Assembly (NCBI RefSeq): GCF_000611645.1
Contig: NW_014013309.1
Span: 1 to 28,808 of the forward strand
DNA: 28,808 bases
From: Monoraphidium neglectum
Lineage: Eukaryota; Chlorophyta; Chlorophyceae; Sphaeropleales; Selenastraceae
Direction of reading: 5' to 3'
The translations under genes and the position numbers were made by a program. The notes below the pieces were generated by a model that saw nothing but the letters and a program-made list of their open reading frames with translations, was not told the origin of the DNA and ran no database searches. Shown piece by piece: positions 1 to 9,502 of the stretch (position 1 is the stretch's first letter; the number at the start of each line of letters is the position of its first letter).

Positions 1-1749
1 GGGGAGGGGGGGCGGGCAAAGGTGATGCAGCGGGTGCAACAACAAACAGTGGGCACCAGTGGTGTTGATTAATACCATGCAATGGTCGCAGCTTGCAACG
101 CGTCGAGAAGTGCACGTGCATGCAACTGGTGACTTCATTTTAAACGCTCACATAGAGCCCAAAGTAGAGACCCTTGTCTGATGATTGGGAGCCGAGCGCG
201 ACCACGAGCGAGGCGAGTGCGCAAGGCCGGTGCGGGGCCGAGGGGGTGAGGCAGGGGGTGCGTGTCAAGAGCTATCAAACTGAGAGCTTTGGGCGAAAAT
301 GGGCACAAAACTTCCGTGCGTCCAGCGCCGGCGCGTGCACTACTCGAGGCAAGCCAAGCAGTGGGCGCTGCAACACGAGTGCAAAGTTCACTCACAAACA
401 GCTGTTGAGGCGACGGCAACGCCAAAGCCGCGGTAGGCGGAGAGCAGGCCCTCGCGTCGCACCGCCTGCAGCCACGCTGCCCGCATTGCTGGTGGGCAAG
501 GAGGATGAAAGGCACAAGGTCGTTCGTTACTACCCATGACAGAATGTTGGGGTGCGAACCGACTATTGCCACTGCGATGGCTGTGGTGTAATTCATCACA
601 CGCTTCCAGAATGTTCGCATGCAAATCGGCCGCGCGCGTGCTCACTGTTGCCATACTGGCGGGAGCTGTCGCCGCCCACATCGGCTGCCATGCTGTGTGG
701 AGGGAAAAAGGGTGGTGATTCCAAGAGGTGTGCTGGGTTGGTGGAGGCCTTGCCTGCTGCGTGCACAGCGCATGCTCCCAACCTAGCCTTCAAACAACAG
801 CCCGCCCACCGTACTGTTGCGAATTCGAAAGGGTACACGAGTGCCAGCGACACCGCTCCCGCCACGCCGCCAGCTCCTGCATTGACTGCCAGCGCGCTCA
901 AGCCTGTGCTGTGGGAAAGCCTGAAGCACCGGCAACAGGCCAGAGCGGCACGCCGAGGTGGGACCAGCAGCTTCGCTCTCATGTCATGGGCACACTCAAT
1001 CACATTGACAGCAAATCGCAGGGGTGTGAGGAGATCGTGCAAGAATATGCCCTCACGCCAACGAATGTAGGATGCAGAGAGGCAAGCGTGGCGTGACAGC
1101 GTCTACCCTCCTGTCTGGCATGGCCCACCTCGGCAGCAGCGCATCGCGCAGCGCGTCCTTGAAGGTGAAGCTGAGGGCGACACTGGGCACGTGGCGCAGC
1201 AGGTACGGCGTGTTGCCCCGCCACAGGCCGGCCGGGCCCTGTTCCTTCAGGAGTCGGCTGAAAGACTGCGCAAACGCGTAGCGCTTGACCTTGCCTGCGA
1301 GCGCGTTGGAGAGGGGCAAGCACAGCGCGGAGTATAGTGGGGATGAGGTCGGGGCGCTGCATGTACAGACCAGTTGCAAGCAGGTCACGGGTGCGCGCCT
1401 CCAGCAGGGCGCATCATCAGCCGTGGAACACACCCGAGAGAATGGCGGGGTTGGCATCCTGAGTTTGCAGCAACACCTTGACCCTGCGTTGCACACAGCA
1501 GACGTGCAGCTGATTCGAGGTGGTGGGGCCGAGAGCGACCCGTGGCGGCATGATGGTGACCCCATGAACGGCAGCAGGCCGGTGTACACGTATTTACCTG
1601 TGTACAGGGTAGGTGGCTGAGGTGTACAGCGCGCTTGTAAGCAGCCCAGCCATCAGGCTTGCCATCGACATGCCTCCAGCCAGCTGGCTGCCCACCGCCA
1701 TTCCAGGCGAGGTGGCAGCAGTGCCGTCGCCAGCGTCCTCGGATGCCAT
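1..1749 (-). CDS. Divergent ADP/ATP-carrier-like mitochondrial carrier (SLC25 family), 3' end missing
   Basis: Modelled exons, in transcript order: 1749-1598, 1483-1434, 1294-1129, 908-810, 692-646, 488-396. All junctions keep phase and give 202 residues. The next intron runs off the left edge; its pyrimidine-rich 3' part lies at 1-20. Blocks typical of adenine nucleotide carriers are visible: VKVLLQTQDANP (about 52-63), WRGN and FKD in repeat 1, GGVAGA-SLALVYP in repeat 2, then GLLSAYRGFGVAV. The family exchanges ADP and ATP across the mitochondrial inner membrane. Here the first signature reads P48-V-H50-R-V-K53 (normally E at H50) and the second P149-F-E151-F-A-T154 (normally R at T154). 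The substrate lysine five residues before P48 is Thr43. The arginine of the LLRHVP block is kept. The ATG at 1749 was chosen because an N-terminal extension to 1923 is Cys/Arg-rich and unlike carriers. Family membership is firm; transport of ADP/ATP is doubtful. Confidence 0.85.
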
Positions 1750-2169
1750 GACGGCCCAGCAAGTGCATGCGCCGCGGCGACAGCTGCCTGGTCGCTGTGG
1801 CGCTCCGCAGCGGACTGGGGTTGGAGATGGACAATCGGGTGACGACGCGCCGCACAGGGTGCGCCCCGCCGACGCACACCACGGCTCCTTCGCGCGGCGT
1901 TCTAGGCTGCAATGCACCAGCACGCGTCCCTTTGTGCTGAGAGTGCACGCGTTGGGCCGTCCTCGCGTGCTGTCTGCAACACCGCGGTCATAAAAGTGTG
2001 ACGCAGCCCTCTAGACAGGACTACCGGTACGGTGCGATGTCATTAGTAAACCGAGACTATATGGTTGATATGCTATCAGGGCATCGTTTCTTGCGAAGCA
2101 GATCAAGCGGCAACCATCTTCGCTGACAGTGCCAAAGCACCCGCCAGCAATACCATACTCAGCACACAT
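1750..2169. promoter_or_regulatory. Head-to-head intergenic region between carrier and TPM-RING genes
   Basis: This 420-base stretch separates two start codons that point away from each other, so it must hold both 5' UTRs and promoters. An AT-rich TATA-like string (actatatgg) lies near 2056-2064 in an otherwise GC-rich region. No coding segment with family similarity was seen. Bidirectional promoter function is inferred from layout only. Confidence 0.45.
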
Positions 2170-4287
2170 ATGAAGCTCGCGATGGTTTCACTCATGGCAG
2201 CGCTGCGTTTGTGCGCGCTGCTGCTGCTGGTGGGGGTGGCGACGGCGAGCGCATCGCCCCCGTGGGAGCCGAGTACATTTCCCAATCCGCAGAGGGACAC
2301 AAGCGCATGCGGCAGGCGTGGCGTCAAGTCGTTCATATGTGATCCAGGTGGGAGATTTACACAGCCGTGAGGCATGCACTGCGGCGCCCGCTAGCGAGCA
2401 CGACAGCGAGACAAGGTGTCTGCGCAGCGCTTACATCAGCGATGCGCATGCATACCGAATGCATGCGCACACCTGGCCTACTGCAGAGGCTTGTCGCATA
2501 CATATCATCCCTCCTTCGTTTACGATCAACGTACCCTCTTTCACCCTGCCAGATGGCTTGCTGTCGTATGACAGTGCCAACCTGGTGGAAGGGCTCATCC
2601 AACAGGTGGAGCGCGGTGAGGAGCCCTATGTGCGAGCGCCCTGCGGGGACCAGGGCGACCAGGGCTTCCAGGTGGCCGTGGCTCTCATGCGCCGCTTTCA
2701 GGTGGAGGAATCAGAGGATGCCGGCGCGGCTGCGGCGCGGTTTGCGCGAGAGCTGCACGCGGCCTGGGGCGTGGGCAGCGCAGCCTGCAACAACGGCGTC
2801 CTGCTGCTGCTGAGTGCGGACGACCGCCAGGTGTTCATCAGCACTGGATCAGGCAGCGAAGCGCGGCTCCCGCGGGCCACGCTCTTGAATATTATGGCCA
2901 ACATGAAGCCCGCTCTCAAGGAGCGCCGTTACGACACCGCCGTGCTGGAGGCCGTGCATGAAATCGGGCTCGCTCTGGCAGGGGCAGACGTCCCAGCCAG
3001 CGCCAGCGACAGAGACGGGATTTGGATCTTCAGCTTCTTTGCAACTGTGGTGGCTGGGGTGTTTATCCGGTCGTGGCTCAGCAACCGCCGCCAGATGCGG
3101 CGCTACAAGGTGGGTTAGCGGCTGGCCCGCTCACGGTGTGCTGCAGCTGTGGGGCATGCGGTACATTTGACGATGGGGCTGTGTGTCATACGGTATCGAG
3201 AACCAACCAACTGCACTCGTGATGCTTCCAGTCATGTTTTGTTCATCTGCCCACCTCGTCATGCCAGGCTGCCTTGCCTCTGCATCCTCATCACCACCAT
3301 GCCTCTCCCCCTGCGCTCCCCCCCCCCGCCCTCCACTTCAGGCCTGCCAGGACAAGCTGGACGCCCTGAAGCGCGACCAGGCCGCGGTCAGGCGCGGTCA
3401 GTACGCCTCAGTCAGTTGCCCCATTTGCCTGGACGACTTTGATGAGGCCACACTCAAAGGCGGCAGCAGTGGGAGCAGCGGCAGTTGCAGCAAGGGCAAC
3501 GCCAGGATTGGCAGCAGCAGGGCAGCAGAAGTGCCCAGCGGTAGCGTACGCAGGAACAGCGGTGCTGAGGTGAGATTGCGCAAGGTGGGTGGACACGCCA
3601 CGTGAACAGGCCGTCTGTTTCGTATCGCTGTGGTTGTAATACTGATGCGTTGGGGTGATGTTGCTCGTAACCTGAGGGTTTCACCGTCGCCATCACATCC
3701 CATTCTCCTCCACCTCGCGTCTGCTCCGCACGCAGCCCGCGGGCGAGACTGTGCCCCTGCTGGCGAGCCGAGATGAGGCCGCCGCCATCACTTCGGGTGA
3801 AGGCGGCAAGCGGCCCCTGGCCTTGCGCTGCGGCCACGCGTTCTGCGCGCCCTGCATATCTGAGTGGGTCAAGGGCCATACCACCTGCCCTGTGTGCCGA
3901 CGCGACATTGATGCAGACGTTGACGCAGCGGCGGCGGCCCCGGCAAGCCGCCCGCCCTGCACGGCTGACGATGCCACCCAGCAGCAGCGTACGCACGCCC
4001 CGCCACCATGGGAACAGCGTGATGTGTGGTTGCCTGAGCTGATGTTTCGTGCGCAGCGGCTGCAGCTGCTGTATCCCGACCTGGTGAGCAACACCATGGC
4101 CGCCCAGTTTCAGCAGGACCTGCAGGAGGACAGGGAGCTTTGCCCAGATGCACTGGCCGCGTTTGAGGCACGCCACCCAGCACGCGATGCAGAGCGTCGC
4201 GCAGAGCTGCGCGACTCGGGACGTATGGGTGCCAGCAACTCGTTCGGCGGCGGCAGCGGCGGCTTTGGCGCCGGCACAAGCTGGTAG
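2170..4287 (+). CDS. TPM-domain membrane protein fused to a C3HC4 RING finger (putative E3 ubiquitin ligase)
   Basis: Exons: 2170-2347, 2553-3109, 3342-3584 (or 3569), 3736-4287; about 509 residues. Residues 1-28 form a signal peptide (Leu-rich core, then ATASA). A TPM-type domain spans about 55-205, starting DPDGLLSYDSANLVEGL and including NNGVLLLLSADDR and the GSGSEARLP block, as in TLP18.3 and MOLO1-like proteins. One membrane span (about 214-232) follows, with a basic stretch after it. The RING finger starts with CPIC near 271, but its second half (CGHAFCAPC near 358, then CPVC) comes about 84 residues later, after a Ser/Gly-rich insert. The tail is Gly-rich. The predicted layout puts TPM in the lumen and RING in the cytosol, suggesting membrane-anchored ubiquitin ligation. 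The ATG at 2170 opens directly into the signal peptide. The donor of exon 3 is ambiguous: both choices are phase 0. Confidence 0.85.
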
Positions 4288-5084
4288 CTGTTTTGTAGTC
4301 TTCATGTTGCTGGTGTACATCCGTATGTTTGCATCGGTCGTTTCCATAGATCTGCCTTGGTTTGACATGTTGTGCACCTTGCAAGCTGTCGTGATATAGG
4401 CATTCAACAGCCGACTGGCATGCAAACGCATGTGGGCGCCCCCTGCCGTCAGCGCAGGTGCATTCGTGAAGTGCAATCTTCGCTTGCAATTTCAAAAGTT
4501 TATTCAAGGTTGTCCTGATTGCGGTGTTGGCTCCTGACTCTCAGACTCTGCCTGGCAGCAGGCTGACGCAGCATGGCGGCTAGGGGGCTTGCCTGCAGTA
4601 CCTCCCGATGCAGACCAGTGACCGTCCCGTTCAGCAGTGGCAGGTTGAAAACACTTTCGAACCATCATCCAACCATCATCCACATATTAAAGTATCTGAA
4701 CCGCAGCCTCGTCCAGCAAGGCTCGCATTTGCTCTTACGCCGAACGCCCTCAGTGGCGTGAGAGTTCTGGCCTTGCTCGTCCTCAAGCGCGACGTAATGA
4801 CACATCGTCTTACATACCTCTACACCTAGGTGCGTGTGGTTTGCAAAGCAGGTGGGACCTGGGACTGTGCAAAGGCTTCTTTTTCGCTCGTGCACAGCGC
4901 TCTGAGCGAGCTCTCCAGAAAGGCAATCATGCAATTGTGACAGCGCGCTTTGACGTGCTGATACCGCCACCAGCCCTTCTGCCCGCTGCTGCCCGCTCCG
5001 CTCTTCGCTCACGCTGGCCTCCGCACGCCTGCGCACGTGCGCACAGGCCGGGCCTCGCTGAGTGTGGGGTGAAGTGAGCGCGCA
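4288..5084. other. Gene-free stretch between two same-strand RING genes
   Basis: About 800 bases hold the 3' UTR of the TPM-RING gene and the promoter and 5' UTR of the RING-CH gene. No conserved protein segment, RNA gene or repeat was recognised. No plus-strand TGTAA signal was found here; the only copy is on the minus strand (4811-4815), where no gene needs it. Confidence 0.5.
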
Positions 5085-6857
5085 ATGCTGCGGCACGCTG
5101 GTGGCTACGCGGCGCTGCCGGGCGATGATGGCGAGCAATTGTGCCCAGCTCAAGATCCTGTCGCTCGGGCTCACCGAGGAAGCCGTGGGGCCAGCAGCAC
5201 CAGCCGTGGAGGGTCTCCGCCGGCGGCGGAAGCAGCGCCCGGAACTGCCGATGGGGGAGCGTGTGGGGTGCAGCTGGGGCTGTGCCAACCAGGGGGTGTA
5301 GCCACCGACAGGGCAGACGCCATGCCCTTGAGTGCGGCAGCGCCCACAGTTGCTGGATGGGCACAGCGTGCTGTGGCTTCAGCGCGGCAGCACAGGCGCT
5401 CACGCAGCGTGGGCGCATCAGCCCATTATGGTGCCCCTGTTCCTCAGCCCCTGCCAGTGTCCTATGAGCTAGGGGAGCCTGTCTACTGCAGGTGCGCATG
5501 CAGGGGCCTGCAGGCCGGGTTTCTGGCAGGTCTGTGTGCCTCTCCTTGCACAGCAGCGTCTCTAGGGGACGGGGCCGCATCAGAATCTGCACTGGACTGG
5601 GGCACTTCTTGGCAATCACAAACGGCATTGAACAATAACGCATGCCGTGCTCGCCGCTGCTCCCACCCCGACACTTGCGACCCCAGCACGGCGTCGACGT
5701 GCCCCACGGCTGATCGCCGCGACGTGGGCGGGCTCCAGGGCACCCAGCAGCCGCAAACGCTTCAGCAGCACACGTATAGACACAACGCTTCAGGGTGGCA
5801 GCTGCCCCAGCAGCGCGCGTGCCGCGCGGGCCGTCACCAGCGCAGCGCCAGCCTGGGGCTGCCAGGTGGCACCCTTGGCCCCGGCTCTGCGGCCCCGACA
5901 GTGTCAGGGCTTGGATCATGGTGGACGGGGCCCGTGGGCAGCGCGGCCGCCGCCGGCATGGGTGGCAGCCCAGCAGTGTTGCTGCAGTTGGCGGCTTCGG
6001 GCGGGGGCGGCGTCTTTGGCGGTGCGCTGGGCAGCCTCGTTGCTGAGTCACTGGGCAGCCGGCGGCCCTCCTTCCTGTGCCTCGACACCGGGACTGCGGG
6101 GGGCCGCGCCATACAACACAGCCGCGCCCCCAGCTTTGCTGCCAGCAGCGCGGGCTCGTCTCAGGTGTGCCTCATCTGCCTGGACGCGCTGGCCCCTGAG
6201 GACTTCGACAGTGGGGAGGCCCTCGCCCAGGCGTGCGCCTGCAAGGGCGACGTGGCGCTGCGCCACAAACGCTGCGCCGTGCAGTGGAGCCTGGTCAAGC
6301 GCTCCACCGTGTGTGACGTCTGCCGCCGCCCCATCACCAACCTGCCCGACCTGCCGCCGCCCGAGCCCCCCGCCGCTGGCGCCGACGGCGAGGTGTGGGA
6401 CCCCCTGGCCCTGGGCCAGCCCCTGGGCCTGGGGGACTACCTCGTGGACTGCGTGCGCGTGGCGTGGATGGCGCTAGTTGTGGGCATACTGGTGTTTGAC
6501 ATGTCGGTGTCGCGCGCGGCCGTAACAGGCGCTGTCATCGGCGTCGTCCTCACCGCCGCCGCACATGCCCTCGTTCTGGCGCAGCGCAGCGCCGCGGCCG
6601 TGCGCACGTTCGCTGCGGCGCTGCGCGAGCGCGCCTGGGTTCAGGGGCAGCATCAGCAGCTTGCAGCAGCTGTGGCTGTGGCGGCGGAGGCATGGGAGCT
6701 GCCAGAGGGCGAGGTGGGCCGGGCGGCAGGGGGGGATGGGGTGGACAGCGGCAGTGGCGCCCTCCAGGAAGGCAGGGCCCCAGCACGCCCCGGTCATACC
6801 CGTGCCCCCTCCTCGACTGTCCTTCTCATCCGCGAGGAAGAGGGCGAGGCAGCCTGA
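5085..6857 (+). CDS. RING-CH (MARCH-type) membrane E3 ubiquitin ligase
   Basis: A single open frame of 590 codons. The RING-CH zinc finger starts at C362 (CLIC) and continues with a CAC pair, RHKRC and CDVC, giving the C4HC3 order of RINGv/MARCH ligases. The zinc-finger tryptophan is present in VQWSLVKR. After a Pro-rich linker come two hydrophobic segments (about 460-478 and 486-508), as expected for a membrane-bound ligase that ubiquitinates membrane proteins. The first 350 residues are low-complexity (Ala, Gly, Ser, Arg) and not conserved as far as can be seen. The stretch 5490-5780 (Cys/Asn/Arg-rich) looks less coding-like and has a gtgcgc donor at 5491, so an intron there is possible, but no phase-matched acceptor was settled. 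The start ATG at 5085 is the first in frame. The RING-CH assignment is firm; the N-terminal structure is uncertain. Confidence 0.82.
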   Translation: MLRHAGGYAALPGDDGEQLCPAQDPVARAHRGSRGASSTSRGGSPPAAEAAPGTADGGACGVQLGLCQPGGVATDRADAMPLSAAAPTVAGWAQRAVASARQHRRSRSVGASAHYGAPVPQPLPVSYELGEPVYCRCACRGLQAGFLAGLCASPCTAASLGDGAASESALDWGTSWQSQTALNNNACRARRCSHPDTCDPSTASTCPTADRRDVGGLQGTQQPQTLQQHTYRHNASGWQLPQQRACRAGRHQRSASLGLPGGTLGPGSAAPTVSGLGSWWTGPVGSAAAAGMGGSPAVLLQLAASGGGGVFGGALGSLVAESLGSRRPSFLCLDTGTAGGRAIQHSRAPSFAASSAGSSQVCLICLDALAPEDFDSGEALAQACACKGDVALRHKRCAVQWSLVKRSTVCDVCRRPITNLPDLPPPEPPAAGADGEVWDPLALGQPLGLGDYLVDCVRVAWMALVVGILVFDMSVSRAAVTGAVIGVVLTAAAHALVLAQRSAAAVRTFAAALRERAWVQGQHQQLAAAVAVAAEAWELPEGEVGRAAGGDGVDSGSGALQEGRAPARPGHTRAPSSTVLLIREEEGEAA

Positions 6858-7434
6858 TGCTGCAGCTGGCATAGCGGGTGGCGCTCGCCACAGAGCGCTA
6901 ATACAGCGATTTGCAGCGATCTGCGGCGGCAGGCTTTAGGGGCATGGGGATCTTGCACCTCAGCAACGCATTTGCACACACCATCGTGCCGTACAATCCC
7001 GTATGCACACCCGCTTGGTTTGCATTGCATACTCCTTAACCAACTCTGTGTCGTGTGAGATATGGCTTTTTTCTCCGCTGCATCAGTGGATTTTTGCGGA
7101 TTGGATTTGGCACCTGTATCTTCAGCACACACGCATGGCATGTGCCGGCTGGCCACCTCCCTACGGCCGCCGTGGCCACTGGCGTGCTATCTACTATTCA
7201 CAGTACATCAGCGCACTGGCTCGGCTCGTCTTAGGCCGGGTGAGACGTTTGCAGGGCAGCGTTTGTTGTTTTGCATTGTGTTGAAAATGCCCAAGTTTAG
7301 CCTAAACGTTCAGCCTGATCTCTGACCAGGAAAAAAGGCCGCATTTGACGGGCGTGGGGCCTTCAGAATGCACAACAGAGGAGCAGATTGTTTCTAGCGC
7401 TGTACAGTGTGCTTGTGAGTTTTTGCATCATCAA

Positions 7435-7439
7435 TGTAA
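7435..7439 (+). terminator. Candidate TGTAA poly(A) signal for the RING-CH gene
   Basis: TGTAA is the usual poly(A) signal in chlorophyte green algae. This copy is about 580 bases after the stop at 6857, a long but possible 3' UTR. Confidence 0.4.
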
Positions 7440-7480
7440 CACCATGGAGTGAGGCCATTGGGCCCGGCAACCACAAGCGT

Positions 7481-7485
7481 TTACA
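7481..7485 (-). terminator. Candidate TGTAA poly(A) signal for the twin-arginine plastid gene
   Basis: The forward strand reads TTACA, which is TGTAA on the minus strand, about 320 bases after the stop at 7802. Confidence 0.45.
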
Positions 7486-7801
7486 GGCGCTTGGAAAAAA
7501 CGAGTGACGGGTGTGCATCATGTTTCAGGTGCCTCGTACACCCATCAGCACATTGGTCACCACTCATGCTCCTTGATAACGCAAGGTCGGCTGCATGCTA
7601 ATGTGCAAGTACGATATGTGCATGCTTCGTGTGCCTGCTGTCGTGTTCAGATGTTGCCTTTGTCGGGGTGTCCTCAGCAGCACACGCTGTCACCAACACC
7701 AGCACAAAATAGGAATGCCTCTCCCCGCATCCGCTGGTTGTGGGATTGATATGGGTCTGTCGCCCAAGTGCCCGCAGGCAGCCCCCTCCCCGTCACAGCC
7801 G

Positions 7802-9186
7802 CTACTGTCCCTTCTTCTGGATTTCCTCTGTGAGCAGCTGGTTGCGCAGCTGGTCCAGCTGTTCGTTGGCCACCTCCAAGTTGTTCTGGTACTCGCTGTA
7901 CAGCACCTTCAAGAGAGGACAGGAAGCCAGGGGCGCAGGGGTCACGCAGCCGTCCGAGGCCGCCCTCCGTCGACCGACGCTGAGAGATCGGGGGGCTGAA
8001 GGTGCGCCTGACACAAGCCCTGACGTTGCAACAGCCATGCAAGCTCAAGCATCCCCGTGCAAATCTCTTCCACAACACAAATACACACGACACAGGTTCG
8101 CACACCTCAGGCTTTTGCCTCCCCTCGCGCCCCCATCTCCCCGCAGCCCCCCCCCCACCTCGTCCGCCACTGCGTCCAGGAACTCGGGGTCCTCCAGCAG
8201 GGCGTCCAGGGCCTCAGCAAGGGCCTCGGGGCTGTCGTCATACTGGGCTGCAAGGGGCAAGGAGGGGTGGGGGATGAGGGCTGAGGGCTGAGGGCCGAGG
8301 GCTGGTCAGTGGGCACAAGTGCAGGTAGCAGAGCCAGAAGCTGGCCAGGTGTGCGCTCGCCGGTAGCCGAAAACCCTTCACCCTTCATTTGCACAACAAT
8401 GGCGCCCTTGCCGCCGTGCACTGCTGCCCTCCGGCAGTCTCATACTGCTGCGGTCCCATCCACTCACTCTTGTAGTACACGGTTGAAAGCCCCACACCCA
8501 GACCGGCACCCAGGAGGCCAAACAGGGCCTCACGGCGGCTGGGAGCCTGGAATCCACTCGGCTGCGGCACATGGCACAGGGCGTGGGGAACAGACATCAA
8601 GCATACGGAAGATTGCAGCTCACTCCACTCAACCATGCTCCACAGCCCACAAAGCTCGTATGCTGCGCCCAGCTCAAACGACCCAGGCGCACCTTGACCG
8701 GCGGCGGAGGGGGCGGCGGCGGCGGCGGCGGAGGCGCGCCCCAGCGTCCCGGGGGGGCATCGGGGCTGCTGCGGCGCTCTGCCTCCACATCAACGTCATA
8801 AGGCTGGGCCCTGCTTCAGCAAGGAGGGGCAGACGTCAGCCGGTAGTGGCGGGCCCGTTGCAAGCTCACGGTTTGCCCCCTAAGCGGGAGGCGGACATCA
8901 GCGACAAGGCCCTACCACCACCGCCTGCAGCGGGGCGACTGGCGGCATCTCGTCATCCACCATTTTGGGTTCCGATAACCTTAAGGCATCAACACATATC
9001 GTCAACTCTTACGCGCGCCAGCCCTGTACGCGTGGCAGCAGCAGCCGCCGCCGCCGCTGCCTGCACACGCGTTCCCGCGCACCTGACTCGCAGCTGCCGG
9101 ATACCCCTTGCCATTAATTGTGGGGCTCCCTTCCCCGTGCCTGGCAGACCCAGCCTGCTGCCGCTGCTGCTGCTCGCGAGAGCCAT
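7802..9186 (-). CDS. Predicted plastid protein with twin-arginine hydrophobic segment, unknown function
   Basis: Exons in transcript order: 9186-9013, 8803-8693, 8546-8468 (or from 8561), 8247-8159, 7906-7802; 185 residues (190 with the longer exon 3). Phases agree at each junction. The N-terminus (MALASSSSGSRLG, then Arg-rich with few acids) looks like a chloroplast transit peptide. After a linker containing about a dozen prolines comes APSRREALFGLLGAGLGVG (about 96-114): an SRR motif followed by a hydrophobic stretch, like a thylakoid Tat signal or an anchor. The remainder is acidic and helical: DDSPEALAEALDALLEDPEF and a likely coiled coil near the end (NLEVANEQLDQLRNQLL). No family was recognised. 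Location in the thylakoid lumen or membrane is inference. The proline linker is coded by a GC-rich repeat that could also vary in length. Confidence 0.72.
8275..8304. repeat. Short tandem GAGGGCT repeat in intron
   Basis: About four imperfect copies of a 7-base unit (gagggct, one with gagggcc) lie in the intron between exons 3 and 4 of the twin-arginine gene. Confidence 0.7.
8699..8736. repeat. GGC-type trinucleotide tract coding for polyproline on the minus strand
   Basis: A nearly pure GGC/GGA run on the forward strand. On the minus strand it is read as consecutive Pro codons in exon 2 of the twin-arginine plastid gene. Confidence 0.85.
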
Positions 9187-9502
9187 GTTCGTTATCGTCG
9201 CACTGCCTGTCGTTTTGTAGTGAAAAACGCTTGGTGGGTGGGTATGATACATCACGCTTTGCGTGCTAACGAACGGCAATGATCACAGCCACCAGGTGCA
9301 GGAGTAACTCGTTGGTGATCTGGGGTGATACAAGTAGCCAGCCTGTTGACTCTCCTCGCAATTCTGGCTCTGATGCAATAAGCAATGTCCGAATTGGTAA
9401 CAATACTATACCATGACCTATGGCGGCGCTGTAAGATTTTGTCACGCCTCGAAGTCTCACCCTTGAGAGAAGCCAGGCGTAGCGGGCCCCGTATCGTGCT
9501 GT
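9187..9502. promoter_or_regulatory. Head-to-head intergenic region between twin-arginine gene and exonuclease
   Basis: The 316 bases between two outward-pointing ATGs must hold both promoters and 5' UTRs. It is less GC-rich than its flanks. No recognised motif or coding segment was seen. Shared promoter use is inferred from spacing. Confidence 0.45.

Larger units (their letters stand above)
6858..7801. other. Tail-to-tail intergenic region (two 3' UTRs)
   Basis: This region lies between the stop codons of two converging genes. It is more AT-rich than the coding parts. It contains one TGTAA poly(A) signal on each strand (plus 7435-7439; minus 7481-7485). No coding or RNA gene was recognised. 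Confidence 0.6.

Noticed and set aside
1750..1923. In-frame N-terminal extension of the carrier to an ATG at 1923
   Set aside because: The extra 58 residues are Cys/Arg/Pro-rich with no carrier-like or clear presequence character, and the ATG at 1749 fits the usual distance to the first helix.
3454..4476. 340-codon minus-strand open frame over the RING exons
   Set aside because: It is antisense to a conserved RING finger and consists of low-complexity Ala, Arg, Cys and His; open antisense frames are expected in GC-rich coding DNA.
4927..6051. 374-codon minus-strand open frame over the RING-CH gene
   Set aside because: Arg/Pro-rich with no recognisable motif, antisense to the long plus-strand frame.
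8309..9220. 303-codon plus-strand open frame
   Set aside because: Antisense to exons of the twin-arginine plastid gene; composition is repetitive (poly-Arg, poly-Ala) and no family fits.
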